Positions 26,924 to 35,618 of a stretch of DNA of 64,000 bases are shown here, piece after piece. Under the pieces are notes generated by a model, which saw only the letters and a program-made list of their open reading frames with translations, was not told the DNA's origin and searched no databases. The DNA is from JAJPIG01 sp035531675 (lineage in GTDB: Bacteria; Desulfobacterota; Binatia; Binatales; Binataceae), in contig DATKSL010000003.1 in assembly GCA_035531675.1 (NCBI GenBank), positions 124,001-188,000 of the forward strand, read 5' to 3'. How positions within the stretch are numbered: the stretch's first letter is position 1; each line of letters starts with the position of its first letter. The translations under genes and the position numbers were made by a program.

Positions 26924-26952
26924 AAAATGGGGCCCGCGAGGGGCCCCATTTT
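26924..26952 (-). terminator. Rho-independent terminator of the F0 operon
   Basis: AAAATGGGGCCC (26924-26935) and GGGCCCCATTTT (26941-26952) form a perfect 12-bp stem with a 5-nt loop. On the minus strand it is followed by further T residues (26923-26921), and it starts 28 bp after the atpE stop. This is the strongest terminator in the window. Confidence 0.93.
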
Positions 26953-26979
26953 CGTCTTATGCCGTTTGCGGGAGCGTGC

Positions 26980-27318
26980 TCAGATCTTGCCCTGCAGAAT
27001 GTAGGCAATCAGCAGCGCGTAGAGGCTCAGCGACTCGACGAACGCCAGGCCGACGATCATCCAGGTACGAATTTGCGGCTCGGAGTTGGGATTGCGTCCC
27101 AGCGACTCCATCGCGGAGGCCGCCAGTCGCCCCTGTCCGAATCCGCAGCCGAGCGCGGCGATTCCGATCGCCAGCCCGGCGCCGAGCGCGATCAATCCCG
27201 CGCGCAGGCCGTCGCCACTGCCGCCGGCAGCCGCTCCCTGCTGCGCCATCGCCAGCATCGGCGACACCATCACGATCGCCACGGCCGACCCTAACCATAC
27301 GAAAATCCGTCGAAACAT
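26980..27318 (-). CDS. atpE: ATP synthase F0 subunit c, with N-terminal signal-like extension
   Basis: A 112-residue c-ring subunit. Two TM helices form residues about 38-70 and 86-108, joined by the polar loop RNP. The ion-carrying carboxylate is Glu95. Gln62, Glu95, Ser96 and Tyr100 align with Gln32, Glu65, Ser66 and Tyr70 of the Na+-binding Ilyobacter c subunit; Thr67 is Leu here. Residues 1-27 (MFRRIFVWLG ... PMLAMA) look like a cleaved signal peptide, an unusual addition. AAGGAGG precedes the ATG at 27318. Last gene of the operon before a strong terminator. Confidence 0.93.
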   Translation of the reverse strand: MFRRIFVWLGSAVAIVMVSPMLAMAQQGAAAGGSGDGLRAGLIALGAGLAIGIAALGCGFGQGRLAASAMESLGRNPNSEPQIRTWMIVGLAFVESLSLYALLIAYILQGKI

Positions 27319-27469
27319 TACCTTTCCTCCTTCTACTCCGCGGCTATCAGCGCCATCCTCTGGCTCTTTTTCATCCCCTCTATCCTCTTCCACTCCGCGA
27401 ACCGGACGGAACCTAGTCGCGAAAATTTGCGCTATAAGCTGCGCGCTGCCGGCAAGTTGCGCGGCGCGC

Positions 27470-28162
27470 TTAATGCTCGTGCGTCGCCATCACGACGTAG
27501 ATCATCGCCAGCAGCACGAACACGAAAGCCTGCACCACGCACACCAGCGATCCCAATGCGTAGAAAATCACCGGTAATCCCAGCTTGGTGAGCCCGGTAA
27601 AAACACCCAGCACGCGATGGTCGGCGAACATGTTGGCGAACAGACGGATGCCGAGCGAGAAGGGCCGCGCGACGTTATCGATTACCTCGATCATCACCAT
27701 GAACCAGGAGAGCCACCACAACGGGCCGATGAAGCTCTTGAGATAACCGACGAAGCCGCGATGCTTGAAGCCGTGGTAGATGTAGTAGATGAAGCAGATA
27801 ATCGCGAGCGCCCAGGTCAGATCGGTGTCGCTGGTCGGCGGTTCCATGCCCGGCACCAGTCCCAGCAGGTTGGCCGTCAGGATGAACAGGAACAGGGTGC
27901 CGAAAAATCCGATGTAGGAGTTCAGGTCGTGCTCGCCGAGCAGATCCTTGCCGAAGGTCGCCATCCCCTCGGTCATCACCTCGGAGAACGAGAGCAGCGT
28001 CACGGTATCGTCGGTCAGCCCGGGATCGGCCGCCTTGGCCAACGACCGCCGCGCCATCACGGCGAAGGTCAGCAGGATCGCCATCACCAGCCAGGTTCCG
28101 ACAATGACCGGCGGAATCTTGCCGCCGAAACTAAGCAGATCGATGAAATTGACCGGGTTCAA
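27470..28162 (-). CDS. atpB: ATP synthase F0 subunit a
   Basis: A 230-residue subunit a with five to six TM helices; it forms the ion half-channels against the c ring. The essential arginine is Arg173 in SLGIRLFANMFADH. The TTG at 28162 overlaps the atpI TGA (TTGA), is preceded by AAGGAAACG, and gives a start like family members (NPVNFIDLL); the frame is open to 28222 but that part overlaps atpI. 151 bp separate it from atpE. Confidence 0.93.
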   Translation of the reverse strand: MNPVNFIDLLSFGGKIPPVIVGTWLVMAILLTFAVMARRSLAKAADPGLTDDTVTLLSFSEVMTEGMATFGKDLLGEHDLNSYIGFFGTLFLFILTANLLGLVPGMEPPTSDTDLTWALAIICFIYYIYHGFKHRGFVGYLKSFIGPLWWLSWFMVMIEVIDNVARPFSLGIRLFANMFADHRVLGVFTGLTKLGLPVIFYALGSLVCVVQAFVFVLLAMIYVVMATHEH

Positions 28163-28578
28163 ACTTCGTTTCCTTTGATTTCGGGCTGCACCAGCGTCGC
28201 GCTGCCCGGTGAGGTTCGCCAAACTTCAATAAGGATGGCGGCCGGTTGAGTCAAGACACCGCCGATAAAGGCGCCCACGTCGATCTTGAAGCGGCTCACC
28301 AGCAGATACGAAACGCCGATAAAAAACAGCAGCTTAAGCGGGATCAGCAGGATGCCCAGCGTCGACACGCCGCGCTTGGCGCGTCCCAGTGCGATGATTC
28401 CATGGCCGACCATCGCGAGCAGAAAGAAGTTGATGATTATGAAGGCGCAGCCGACAAAAGCTCCCAGCGCCGCGGCCGATCCTGCGAAAAAATAGAGCGC
28501 GATCGTGAGTACCGCACCGGCCATCGCCGTCGCGCGCTCGATTCCGGCGAGCGTCACCGATTTTGCGCCAACGTTCAT
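28159..28578 (-). CDS. atpI: ATP synthase subunit I (AtpI family)
   Basis: A 139-residue membrane protein with four predicted TM helices (about 17-35, 38-60, 72-92, 100-120) in the usual ATP synthase I pattern. AtpI aids c-ring assembly in some bacteria. It sits between atpZ (2-bp gap) and atpB (overlap), which supports the call more than its weakly conserved sequence. Confidence 0.82.
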   Translation of the reverse strand: MNVGAKSVTLAGIERATAMAGAVLTIALYFFAGSAAALGAFVGCAFIIINFFLLAMVGHGIIALGRAKRGVSTLGILLIPLKLLFFIGVSYLLVSRFKIDVGAFIGGVLTQPAAILIEVWRTSPGSATLVQPEIKGNEV

Positions 28579-28580
28579 GG

Positions 28581-28805
28581 TTAGCGATCAACCTGGCGCA
28601 GGCCGACGATCAGCCGATAGACGCCGATGACCATCCCCAGCGCCAGGCCCGCGGCTCCCAGCCAGGGCGTGGTAAGGAAGTAGCTGTCGAGCACGTAGCC
28701 AAGCACCAGCAAGCCCAGGATGGTCGAGAAGAATTCGATTCCGACCGCAGCCAGGCGAATGTTCTTCGCCCGATTACGGGGCGACGGGAGGCGTGACTCG
28801 TTCAT
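28581..28805 (-). CDS. atpZ: AtpZ-like F0F1-associated small membrane protein
   Basis: A 74-residue protein with two TM helices (about 19-40 and 50-68) and the family-like GLGYVLD ... TPWLGAAGLALGMVIG pattern; it matches the AtpZ/putative F0F1-ATPase subunit family. In other bacteria AtpZ with AtpI assists Mg2+ supply or c-ring assembly. First gene of atpZ-atpI-atpB-atpE; no b, delta or F1 genes follow. Confidence 0.8.
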   Translation of the reverse strand: MNESRLPSPRNRAKNIRLAAVGIEFFSTILGLLVLGYVLDSYFLTTPWLGAAGLALGMVIGVYRLIVGLRQVDR

Positions 28806-28898
28806 CGGGGTTCAGCGGAGAATCGCTTGGGTTTTGGCCGGACGACTACAAGCTATCCTAAATCAACTGTGTCCGCCACTTTCGCTTTACTTATACCA

Positions 28899-30197
<1,299 letters not shown>

Positions 30198-30653
30198 CAA
30201 ACCGATCTTTCCGCTAACATCGCGCGCGGTTCGCAGTCAATGCGAACTCGATCGCGGTGCGGCGCGATCATTTTCGATCGATAACGTCGGCTCCTGGAGC
30301 CATCGCGCAAACTCGAATCAGGAGAGTGTGCGCGACCTCGATCAACGCTCGATCGCGCCGCGTGAAATTTTCCGTGAGAATCCAACCGGTTTTCGCGATC
30401 GTGGGCGCTGCGCTTGTCTGCTTTGCTGAAAGCGTTTATCAAGAATGCTTCACAATGTAATTTCACGCACGCGCGGTCTGAATTCCGCGCGTTTTCGTTG
30501 AGGCGACACTGCGTGGTGATCGAAAAAAGCCGACGCTCTTTTCGGATCGACCTCCCGGGAATCCAGAGTTCAGAGACTGCTCGCGCGATAACAGAGTTGA
30601 TAGCCGCCGGTCCCGATGCCCGCAGATCACCATCGGATCGACGGAAAAATGTT

Positions 30654-30685
30654 TTATCCACAGTTGTGCATAAACTTGTGCGTAA
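30654..30685. promoter_or_regulatory. oriC: DnaA box cluster upstream of dnaA (origin candidate)
   Basis: TTATCCACA at 30654-30662 is an exact consensus DnaA box. TGTGCATAA at 30665-30673 is an inverted box (TTATGCACA) that fits TTATNCACA. TGTGCGTAA at 30677-30685 is a third, inverted, with one mismatch. They lie 70-100 bp before dnaA, where they can serve both origin binding and dnaA autoregulation. The rest of the gap 30198-30653 holds nothing I can name; two ORFs there look like noise. Confidence 0.8.
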
Positions 30686-30754
30686 TTATTTGGCGCTTAA
30701 TTGCCAGGTAACACGGTCGCGGCGTCCGGGGGTGTTTGCCGCCGAGGGGGACCA

Positions 30755-32152
30755 ATGGAAGGAATTTGGCAAAAAATTTCGGAGAGTGTGCGTGACCAGC
30801 TAGGGCAGGTGGGCTACGAAACCTGGATCTGTCCGCTGAACTTCGTCGGGCTCACAGGGAAGACTGCAACTATCGAGGCCCCTAATCGGTTTTTTCGCGA
30901 TTGGGTGCAAGACCGATACTTCGACGTGTTGCGCAAATCGCTCGCCGCCGAGGCGGGCGAGGATCTCGAACTCAAGATTACGGTCAACGACCGCAATGGT
31001 GCTGGCAACGGCAACGCCGATGGCAACGCCAACGGCAACGGACATGGCGAAGCTGCGGCAGCGGTGCCGATAATGCGTCCGGCGCGCACCGAGCGCAGCG
31101 AGGAACGGCGAGCGGCCCCTAACCATCTGAACTCGCGTTATACTTTCGCCGAGTTCGTGGTCGGTTCCGGTAACCAGTTCGCCCATGCCGCCGCGCAGGC
31201 GGTCGCAACCCTGCCGGGCGAGAAGTACAACCCGCTGTTCATCTACGGTGGCGTAGGCCTCGGCAAGACTCACCTGGTGAGCGCCATCGGCCATCATGTG
31301 CTCGCGACCGGCAACGGCCGGCGCAAGGTGTTGTTCATGCCGGCCGAGGTTTTCATGAACGAGCTCATCAGTTCGCTCCGGCGCGACAAGATGGGCGAGT
31401 TCAAGGATCGTTTCCGCCGGGTCGACATACTGATTCTCGACGATGTTCAGTTCCTGGCCGGACGCGAGCGCACGCAAGAGGAATTTTTCCACACTTTCAA
31501 CTCGCTCCATTCCGATCACCATCAGATCGTGCTGACCTCCGACAAGGTTCCGCGCGATATCCCGGGACTCGAAGAGCGGCTGCGTAATCGTTTCGAATCG
31601 GGATTGATCGCCGACGTCGCGCCGCCCGACCTCGAAACCCGGGTCGCCATCGTGCAGAAGAAGTCGGTGCTCGAGAAGCTCAATCTGTCGCCCGACGTCA
31701 CGCTCTATGTCGCGCAGAACGTCTCATCGAACGTGCGCGAGCTCGAAGGATGCCTGACGCGGCTGGCGGCGCTCGCCTCGATCAACAAGACGCCGATTAC
31801 GGTCGATTTCGCTCGCCAGGCGCTGCATGACCTGATTCGCGACCACGACCTCAAGCCCGGAATTGAATCGATTCAGAAGGTGGTGTCGGATTTCTTCCAT
31901 ATCCGGCTGGTGGATCTGAAATCCAAGAAGCGCACCCAGCATATTGCGTTTTGCCGCCAGGTCGCGATGTACCTGTGCCGCAAACTGACCGACAGCTCGT
32001 TCCCGACCATCGGCGAGTCGTTCGGCCGCGACCATTCGACCGTGATCCACGCCTACAACCTGATCGCGCGGCGGGTTGCGAATGATTCCGCGTTTCGCAT
32101 TTCGATCGACAAGATCGCGCGCGAGCTCAAGGTCATGAACCATGCGGCCTAA
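30755..32152 (+). CDS. dnaA: Chromosomal replication initiator DnaA
   Basis: A 465-residue DnaA. Domain I is about 1-75 (IWQKISESVRDQLG ... ETWICPL). Domain II is a Gly/Asn-rich linker (81-97, a run of NGNA-type repeats). Domain III has Walker A GGVGLGKT (165-172) and Walker B ILILDDVQFL (225-234). Domain IV carries the box-binding signature FGRDHSTVIHAYN (423-435). ATG 30755 follows GAGGGGG; the frame opens earlier at 30701 without family similarity. DnaA boxes lie just upstream and dnaN 237 bp downstream. Confidence 0.98.
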   Translation: MEGIWQKISESVRDQLGQVGYETWICPLNFVGLTGKTATIEAPNRFFRDWVQDRYFDVLRKSLAAEAGEDLELKITVNDRNGAGNGNADGNANGNGHGEAAAAVPIMRPARTERSEERRAAPNHLNSRYTFAEFVVGSGNQFAHAAAQAVATLPGEKYNPLFIYGGVGLGKTHLVSAIGHHVLATGNGRRKVLFMPAEVFMNELISSLRRDKMGEFKDRFRRVDILILDDVQFLAGRERTQEEFFHTFNSLHSDHHQIVLTSDKVPRDIPGLEERLRNRFESGLIADVAPPDLETRVAIVQKKSVLEKLNLSPDVTLYVAQNVSSNVRELEGCLTRLAALASINKTPITVDFARQALHDLIRDHDLKPGIESIQKVVSDFFHIRLVDLKSKKRTQHIAFCRQVAMYLCRKLTDSSFPTIGESFGRDHSTVIHAYNLIARRVANDSAFRISIDKIARELKVMNHAA

Positions 32153-32389
32153 AGTTTTGCATGAAGTTCACAGGCTTGTGAACATTCTGTGGACAACTCG
32201 AAGCTATCGACAGGCGGCTCCGACACGGCGTCCGTTGAGGCCCGCAGGCGTGCGCCTGATAACATCACGGCCGCAAATAAATTGCGTTTGTTTTCAGGTA
32301 GTTGGGCTTTGTTTTAACATATGAACAGGACCTACTGATGATCCTGATCTTCTATATAATTAATAAAGATCAGTAATAGGACAGCTTAA
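32153..32389. other. oriC: dnaA-dnaN gap: DnaA-like box, inverted repeats, AT-rich stretch
   Basis: TGTGGACAA (32188-32196) is an inverted DnaA-box-like site with one mismatch. GTTCACA/TGTGAAC (32166-32172/32177-32183) is a perfect inverted repeat. From about 32265 the DNA turns AT-rich, rare here; CTGATCTT (32344-32351) and AAGATCAG (32366-32373) flank an all-A/T core but one base. TATAAT at 32355-32360 may be the dnaN -10 element, and AGGA precedes dnaN. The features fit a DNA-unwinding element or a dnaN promoter, and both may be true. Confidence 0.65.
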
Positions 32390-33520
32390 ATGGAACTATC
32401 GATCGACCGAACTTCGCTACTGAACGGACTGGCGCTGGTGCAGGGTATCGTCGAACGGCGCAATACGGTTCCGATTCTCGGTCACGTGATGATCGAAGCG
32501 GAGGGCGGTAGTCTTAATCTGTCGGCGACCGACCTGGAAGTTGGCATCCGGACTGCCCTGGCATGCCGCTCCAATGGCGGCGGAACGATCACGCTCAACG
32601 CCCGCAAGATTTTCGAAATCGTGCGCGAGGCCGGCGGCGAGGAGGTCAGCCTCAAATCGCTCGACAACGACTGGGTCGAGCTCAAATGCGGGCGCGCGCG
32701 GTTCAAAATGATGGGACTCGACCCGCGCAGCTTCCCGGCGATGCCACACAAGGGCGAAGCGAAAGCGACCGCCAAGGTCACCAAGGCGGAACTTTCGGCC
32801 CCGCCCGGCGTGCTGGCGGCGATGATCGACAAGACCATCTTTGCGGTCAGTCCGGATGAGGCGCGTTACAACCTGACCGGGGTTTATATCGAATCGCCGG
32901 CGGCTGGATCGGTCCGGATGGTGGCGACCGACGGCCATCGGTTGGCGATGATCGATCGCGAGCTCGGCGGTTTCTCGATGCAGGGCGGGGTGATCATTCC
33001 GCGCAAGGGTCTGATCGAGCTGCGCCGGCTGCTGGATCGCACCGAGGAAGGCGACGTCAACCTGCAGATCGACAACCAGATCGCCTACATCAAGCGCGCT
33101 TCGACCGAGGTCTCGATGCGCCTGGTCGAAGGCGAATTCCCCGACTACAAGGGGGTAATTCCCAAGCAGAGCCGCTACCAGATTGGAGTCGAACGGGACA
33201 CCCTGATGGCGGCGATCAAGCGCGCCGCGATCTTCTCCAACGAACGCTACCATGGCGTGAAATTCGGCGTTGCGGAGGGCACCCTGACCGTCTCCTCGAC
33301 TAGTCCGGAGATGGGCGAGGCGAGTGAGACGATCGATATCGAATTCAAGGGCGAGGAATTCTCGGTCGGCTTCAACGCCACCTATCTGCTGCAAATGCTG
33401 GGCGTTATCGAATCGGGCAGCGATGCAACGCTGGGGCTGACCGACGAGGTCAGCCCGGGCGTGATCACCACACCGGCCGACAGCCAGTTCACCTATGTCG
33501 TGATGCCGATGCGGCTTTAG
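32390..33520 (+). CDS. dnaN: DNA polymerase III beta sliding clamp
   Basis: A 376-residue beta clamp with three clamp domains (about 1-120, 130-250, 255-376). MELSIDRTSLLNGLALVQGIVERRNTVPIL-type start, the TDGHRLAMIDRE segment near 181-192 and the C-terminal YVVMPMRL with the M-P-M-R/K hydrophobic-pocket ending are diagnostic. It follows dnaA. recF and gyrB, often next, are absent: the next gene is a glycosyltransferase on the other strand. Confidence 0.97.
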   Translation: MELSIDRTSLLNGLALVQGIVERRNTVPILGHVMIEAEGGSLNLSATDLEVGIRTALACRSNGGGTITLNARKIFEIVREAGGEEVSLKSLDNDWVELKCGRARFKMMGLDPRSFPAMPHKGEAKATAKVTKAELSAPPGVLAAMIDKTIFAVSPDEARYNLTGVYIESPAAGSVRMVATDGHRLAMIDRELGGFSMQGGVIIPRKGLIELRRLLDRTEEGDVNLQIDNQIAYIKRASTEVSMRLVEGEFPDYKGVIPKQSRYQIGVERDTLMAAIKRAAIFSNERYHGVKFGVAEGTLTVSSTSPEMGEASETIDIEFKGEEFSVGFNATYLLQMLGVIESGSDATLGLTDEVSPGVITTPADSQFTYVVMPMRL

Positions 33521-33550
33521 TTGCGCGGGAAAGGCGACTGCGTCGCGCCT

Positions 33551-35347
33551 TCAACCCGGGTTCGGCGCCTTCAGCCGCATGAGTACAACCGTGTTGCGGG
33601 TGCCCTCGGCGCCCTGCCATGGGAAGGTCTTTTCCCGCGCGACGATCGTACCGTTGAGCTTCAGCCGTGGCAGATCCCGCTCTTTGACCATCAGCCATCG
33701 CACCCGGCCGCGGGCGATCGCCCGGTGCAGCGCCGCGGGCTTGAGAAATAAGTCATGCCGCATGAAGGGCTCGATATAATAGAAGCCTTCCAGATTGTTG
33801 TAGAAGCCCAGTGAGCCCAGTTCCGGGCCGACCGTCGCCGTCACCACCTTGGCGAAGGATTTCTCGGGGCGGTAGGCCTCCGCCGCCGGCATCGCGAAGA
33901 GGTAGATCCAAACCATCGACAGGTAGGCGATTATGCCGAGTGAAATGCCGATTCGAGCAGGTTCGATACGACGTAGCGCGTAGATCACGCCGGCGACCGC
34001 GGCGATCCAGATGGCGAGATAGATCAGCGGTGCCGGGAGCATCGGCAACTGGTCAAGCGGCCGCGGCAAGATCCACTCGGGCGGCGCTAGCGCTACGAAC
34101 CCGCCGAGCGTCGCGATCGCTATCAGCCAGTAGCCGATTCGCGTCAGCCGCCAGGCGATCGAGCTCAGCGACTCGATAGGCGAAGTCACCAGGCGAGCGA
34201 CGATCAGGGCGCAGGCCGGCAGAATCGGCAGGAGATAGTAGCTGCGGCGCGACCCCGAGAGCGTAAAGAAAACGAAAGTCGCCCAGAAATAGACCAGCGT
34301 GAAACGATCGCTGTGCACCCGTCGATCCGAGTCGGCCGGCGCGCTATGCAGATTCGCCAGCGCCCCGGGCAGCAGCACCGACCACGGCGCCATCAGCAGG
34401 AAGATTATATAGAGATACAGGTAGATCGGTCCGCGATGGTCGAAGGGCTCGAAATAGCGCACGACGTTCTCGCGATAGACCAGGTAAAGCCCGCGATCCG
34501 AATGCATCAGGCGCTGCGAAATCGCAAACGGCACCGCATAGACGGCTAGCCCGACCATCGCGGCGGGAATCGTGGTCCAGTTGAAGAACCATCGGTTACG
34601 CTCGACGATCCATCCGATACGGCGGGCGAGGCTGCCATGCAGCAGGCGCGCGACGAGTTCCCGCCATCCATCGCGCAGGCAGCAGTAGACGCCGATCACC
34701 ATGATCGGCAGCACGAAGCCGAGCAGCCCCTTGGTGAGGGAAGTCAGCGCCATCACCAGCCACAGTCCGATTACCCACCAGCCGCCGCGCCGCTGTTCGT
34801 TGCGCAGGAACAGCGCGAGTACGATCAACTCGCCGGTGACGGTCTCGACGTCGGCGGAAGCGGCACGCGAGAAAAAGACGAAACTGTAGCTGGTCGCGAG
34901 GATGAAGCCGCTCCAGACCGCGACCCGCCAACCGTAAAGCCGGCGTGCGATGAGCATCAGCGTCGCGACGCCGAGCAAGCCGGCCAGGGCGCAAGGCAGG
35001 CGCGCCGCCACCTCGTTCATCGCGCCAGTGAGATGCGCGACGGCCACCACCATCCAATAGCTGCCCAGCGGCTTGTCGTAATAGACGCGGCCGTTGATCG
35101 TCGGCCAGAAGTAGTTGTGGCTGGCGAGCATCTCGCGCGCGATCTCGGCCCATCGAAACTCCGAGGCCCACAGCGCGCGCGCGCCGAGCCGCGCGAAGAA
35201 CAGCACCGCGGCGAGGAGAAGCACCAGGGCCGCAAGCCGCCGCCAGACGAGGTCTGGGGTCGGCGCCGCGCCGTCAACGGTCGAAGGTCGCGACTGGGCC
35301 GCCGCGGCGACGGTTGCGGCAACTGATCCCTGATCGGTACTCGGCAC
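33551..35347 (-). CDS. GT39/ArnT-like membrane glycosyltransferase
   Basis: A 598-residue protein with about 11-13 TM helices. The first periplasmic loop holds the acidic ASEFRWAEIAREM (the Asp-Glu type catalytic/metal pair of this family appears as S-E here) and INGRVYYDKPLGSYW, typical of the dolichyl-phosphate-mannose transferase / ArnT (PMT_2) families that transfer a sugar from a polyprenyl phosphate. A soluble C-terminal domain (about 490-598) follows. Acceptor is unknown: lipid A, protein or other glycan. It is convergent with dnaN. Confidence 0.85.
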   Translation of the reverse strand: MPSTDQGSVAATVAAAAQSRPSTVDGAAPTPDLVWRRLAALVLLLAAVLFFARLGARALWASEFRWAEIAREMLASHNYFWPTINGRVYYDKPLGSYWMVVAVAHLTGAMNEVAARLPCALAGLLGVATLMLIARRLYGWRVAVWSGFILATSYSFVFFSRAASADVETVTGELIVLALFLRNEQRRGGWWVIGLWLVMALTSLTKGLLGFVLPIMVIGVYCCLRDGWRELVARLLHGSLARRIGWIVERNRWFFNWTTIPAAMVGLAVYAVPFAISQRLMHSDRGLYLVYRENVVRYFEPFDHRGPIYLYLYIIFLLMAPWSVLLPGALANLHSAPADSDRRVHSDRFTLVYFWATFVFFTLSGSRRSYYLLPILPACALIVARLVTSPIESLSSIAWRLTRIGYWLIAIATLGGFVALAPPEWILPRPLDQLPMLPAPLIYLAIWIAAVAGVIYALRRIEPARIGISLGIIAYLSMVWIYLFAMPAAEAYRPEKSFAKVVTATVGPELGSLGFYNNLEGFYYIEPFMRHDLFLKPAALHRAIARGRVRWLMVKERDLPRLKLNGTIVAREKTFPWQGAEGTRNTVVLMRLKAPNPG

Positions 35348-35618
35348 GACAGCGGATTGTAGTCGTTGGCGACGGACCTCTGCCAGATCGGTCTCCGACT
35401 GGCCCGAAGGCGGCCTCGCGCCGCTGCGCGAGATCTAAGCGAGCTTCACCGAAGGCCTCGCCGCCGCCGACCCGGTTGCGGCCCGCGCCTTGCTCGATCG
35501 TCACCAGTGACCGACACCGCGCGTGGCACGCATCGGGGCAGCATGGTAATTTGATCGGTAGAGCTTCGATTCCGTCCGCTTTTCCCCACGGTCGCGACCG
35601 GGAAATCCGAAGGTCCCA

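Noticed and set aside
35440..35520. Possible GGDEF remnant on the minus strand (GAGRNRVGGGEAF)
   Set aside because: Only a GRNRV-like piece resembles the end of GGDEF domains; no GGDEF core lies upstream in any frame within the 271-bp gap.
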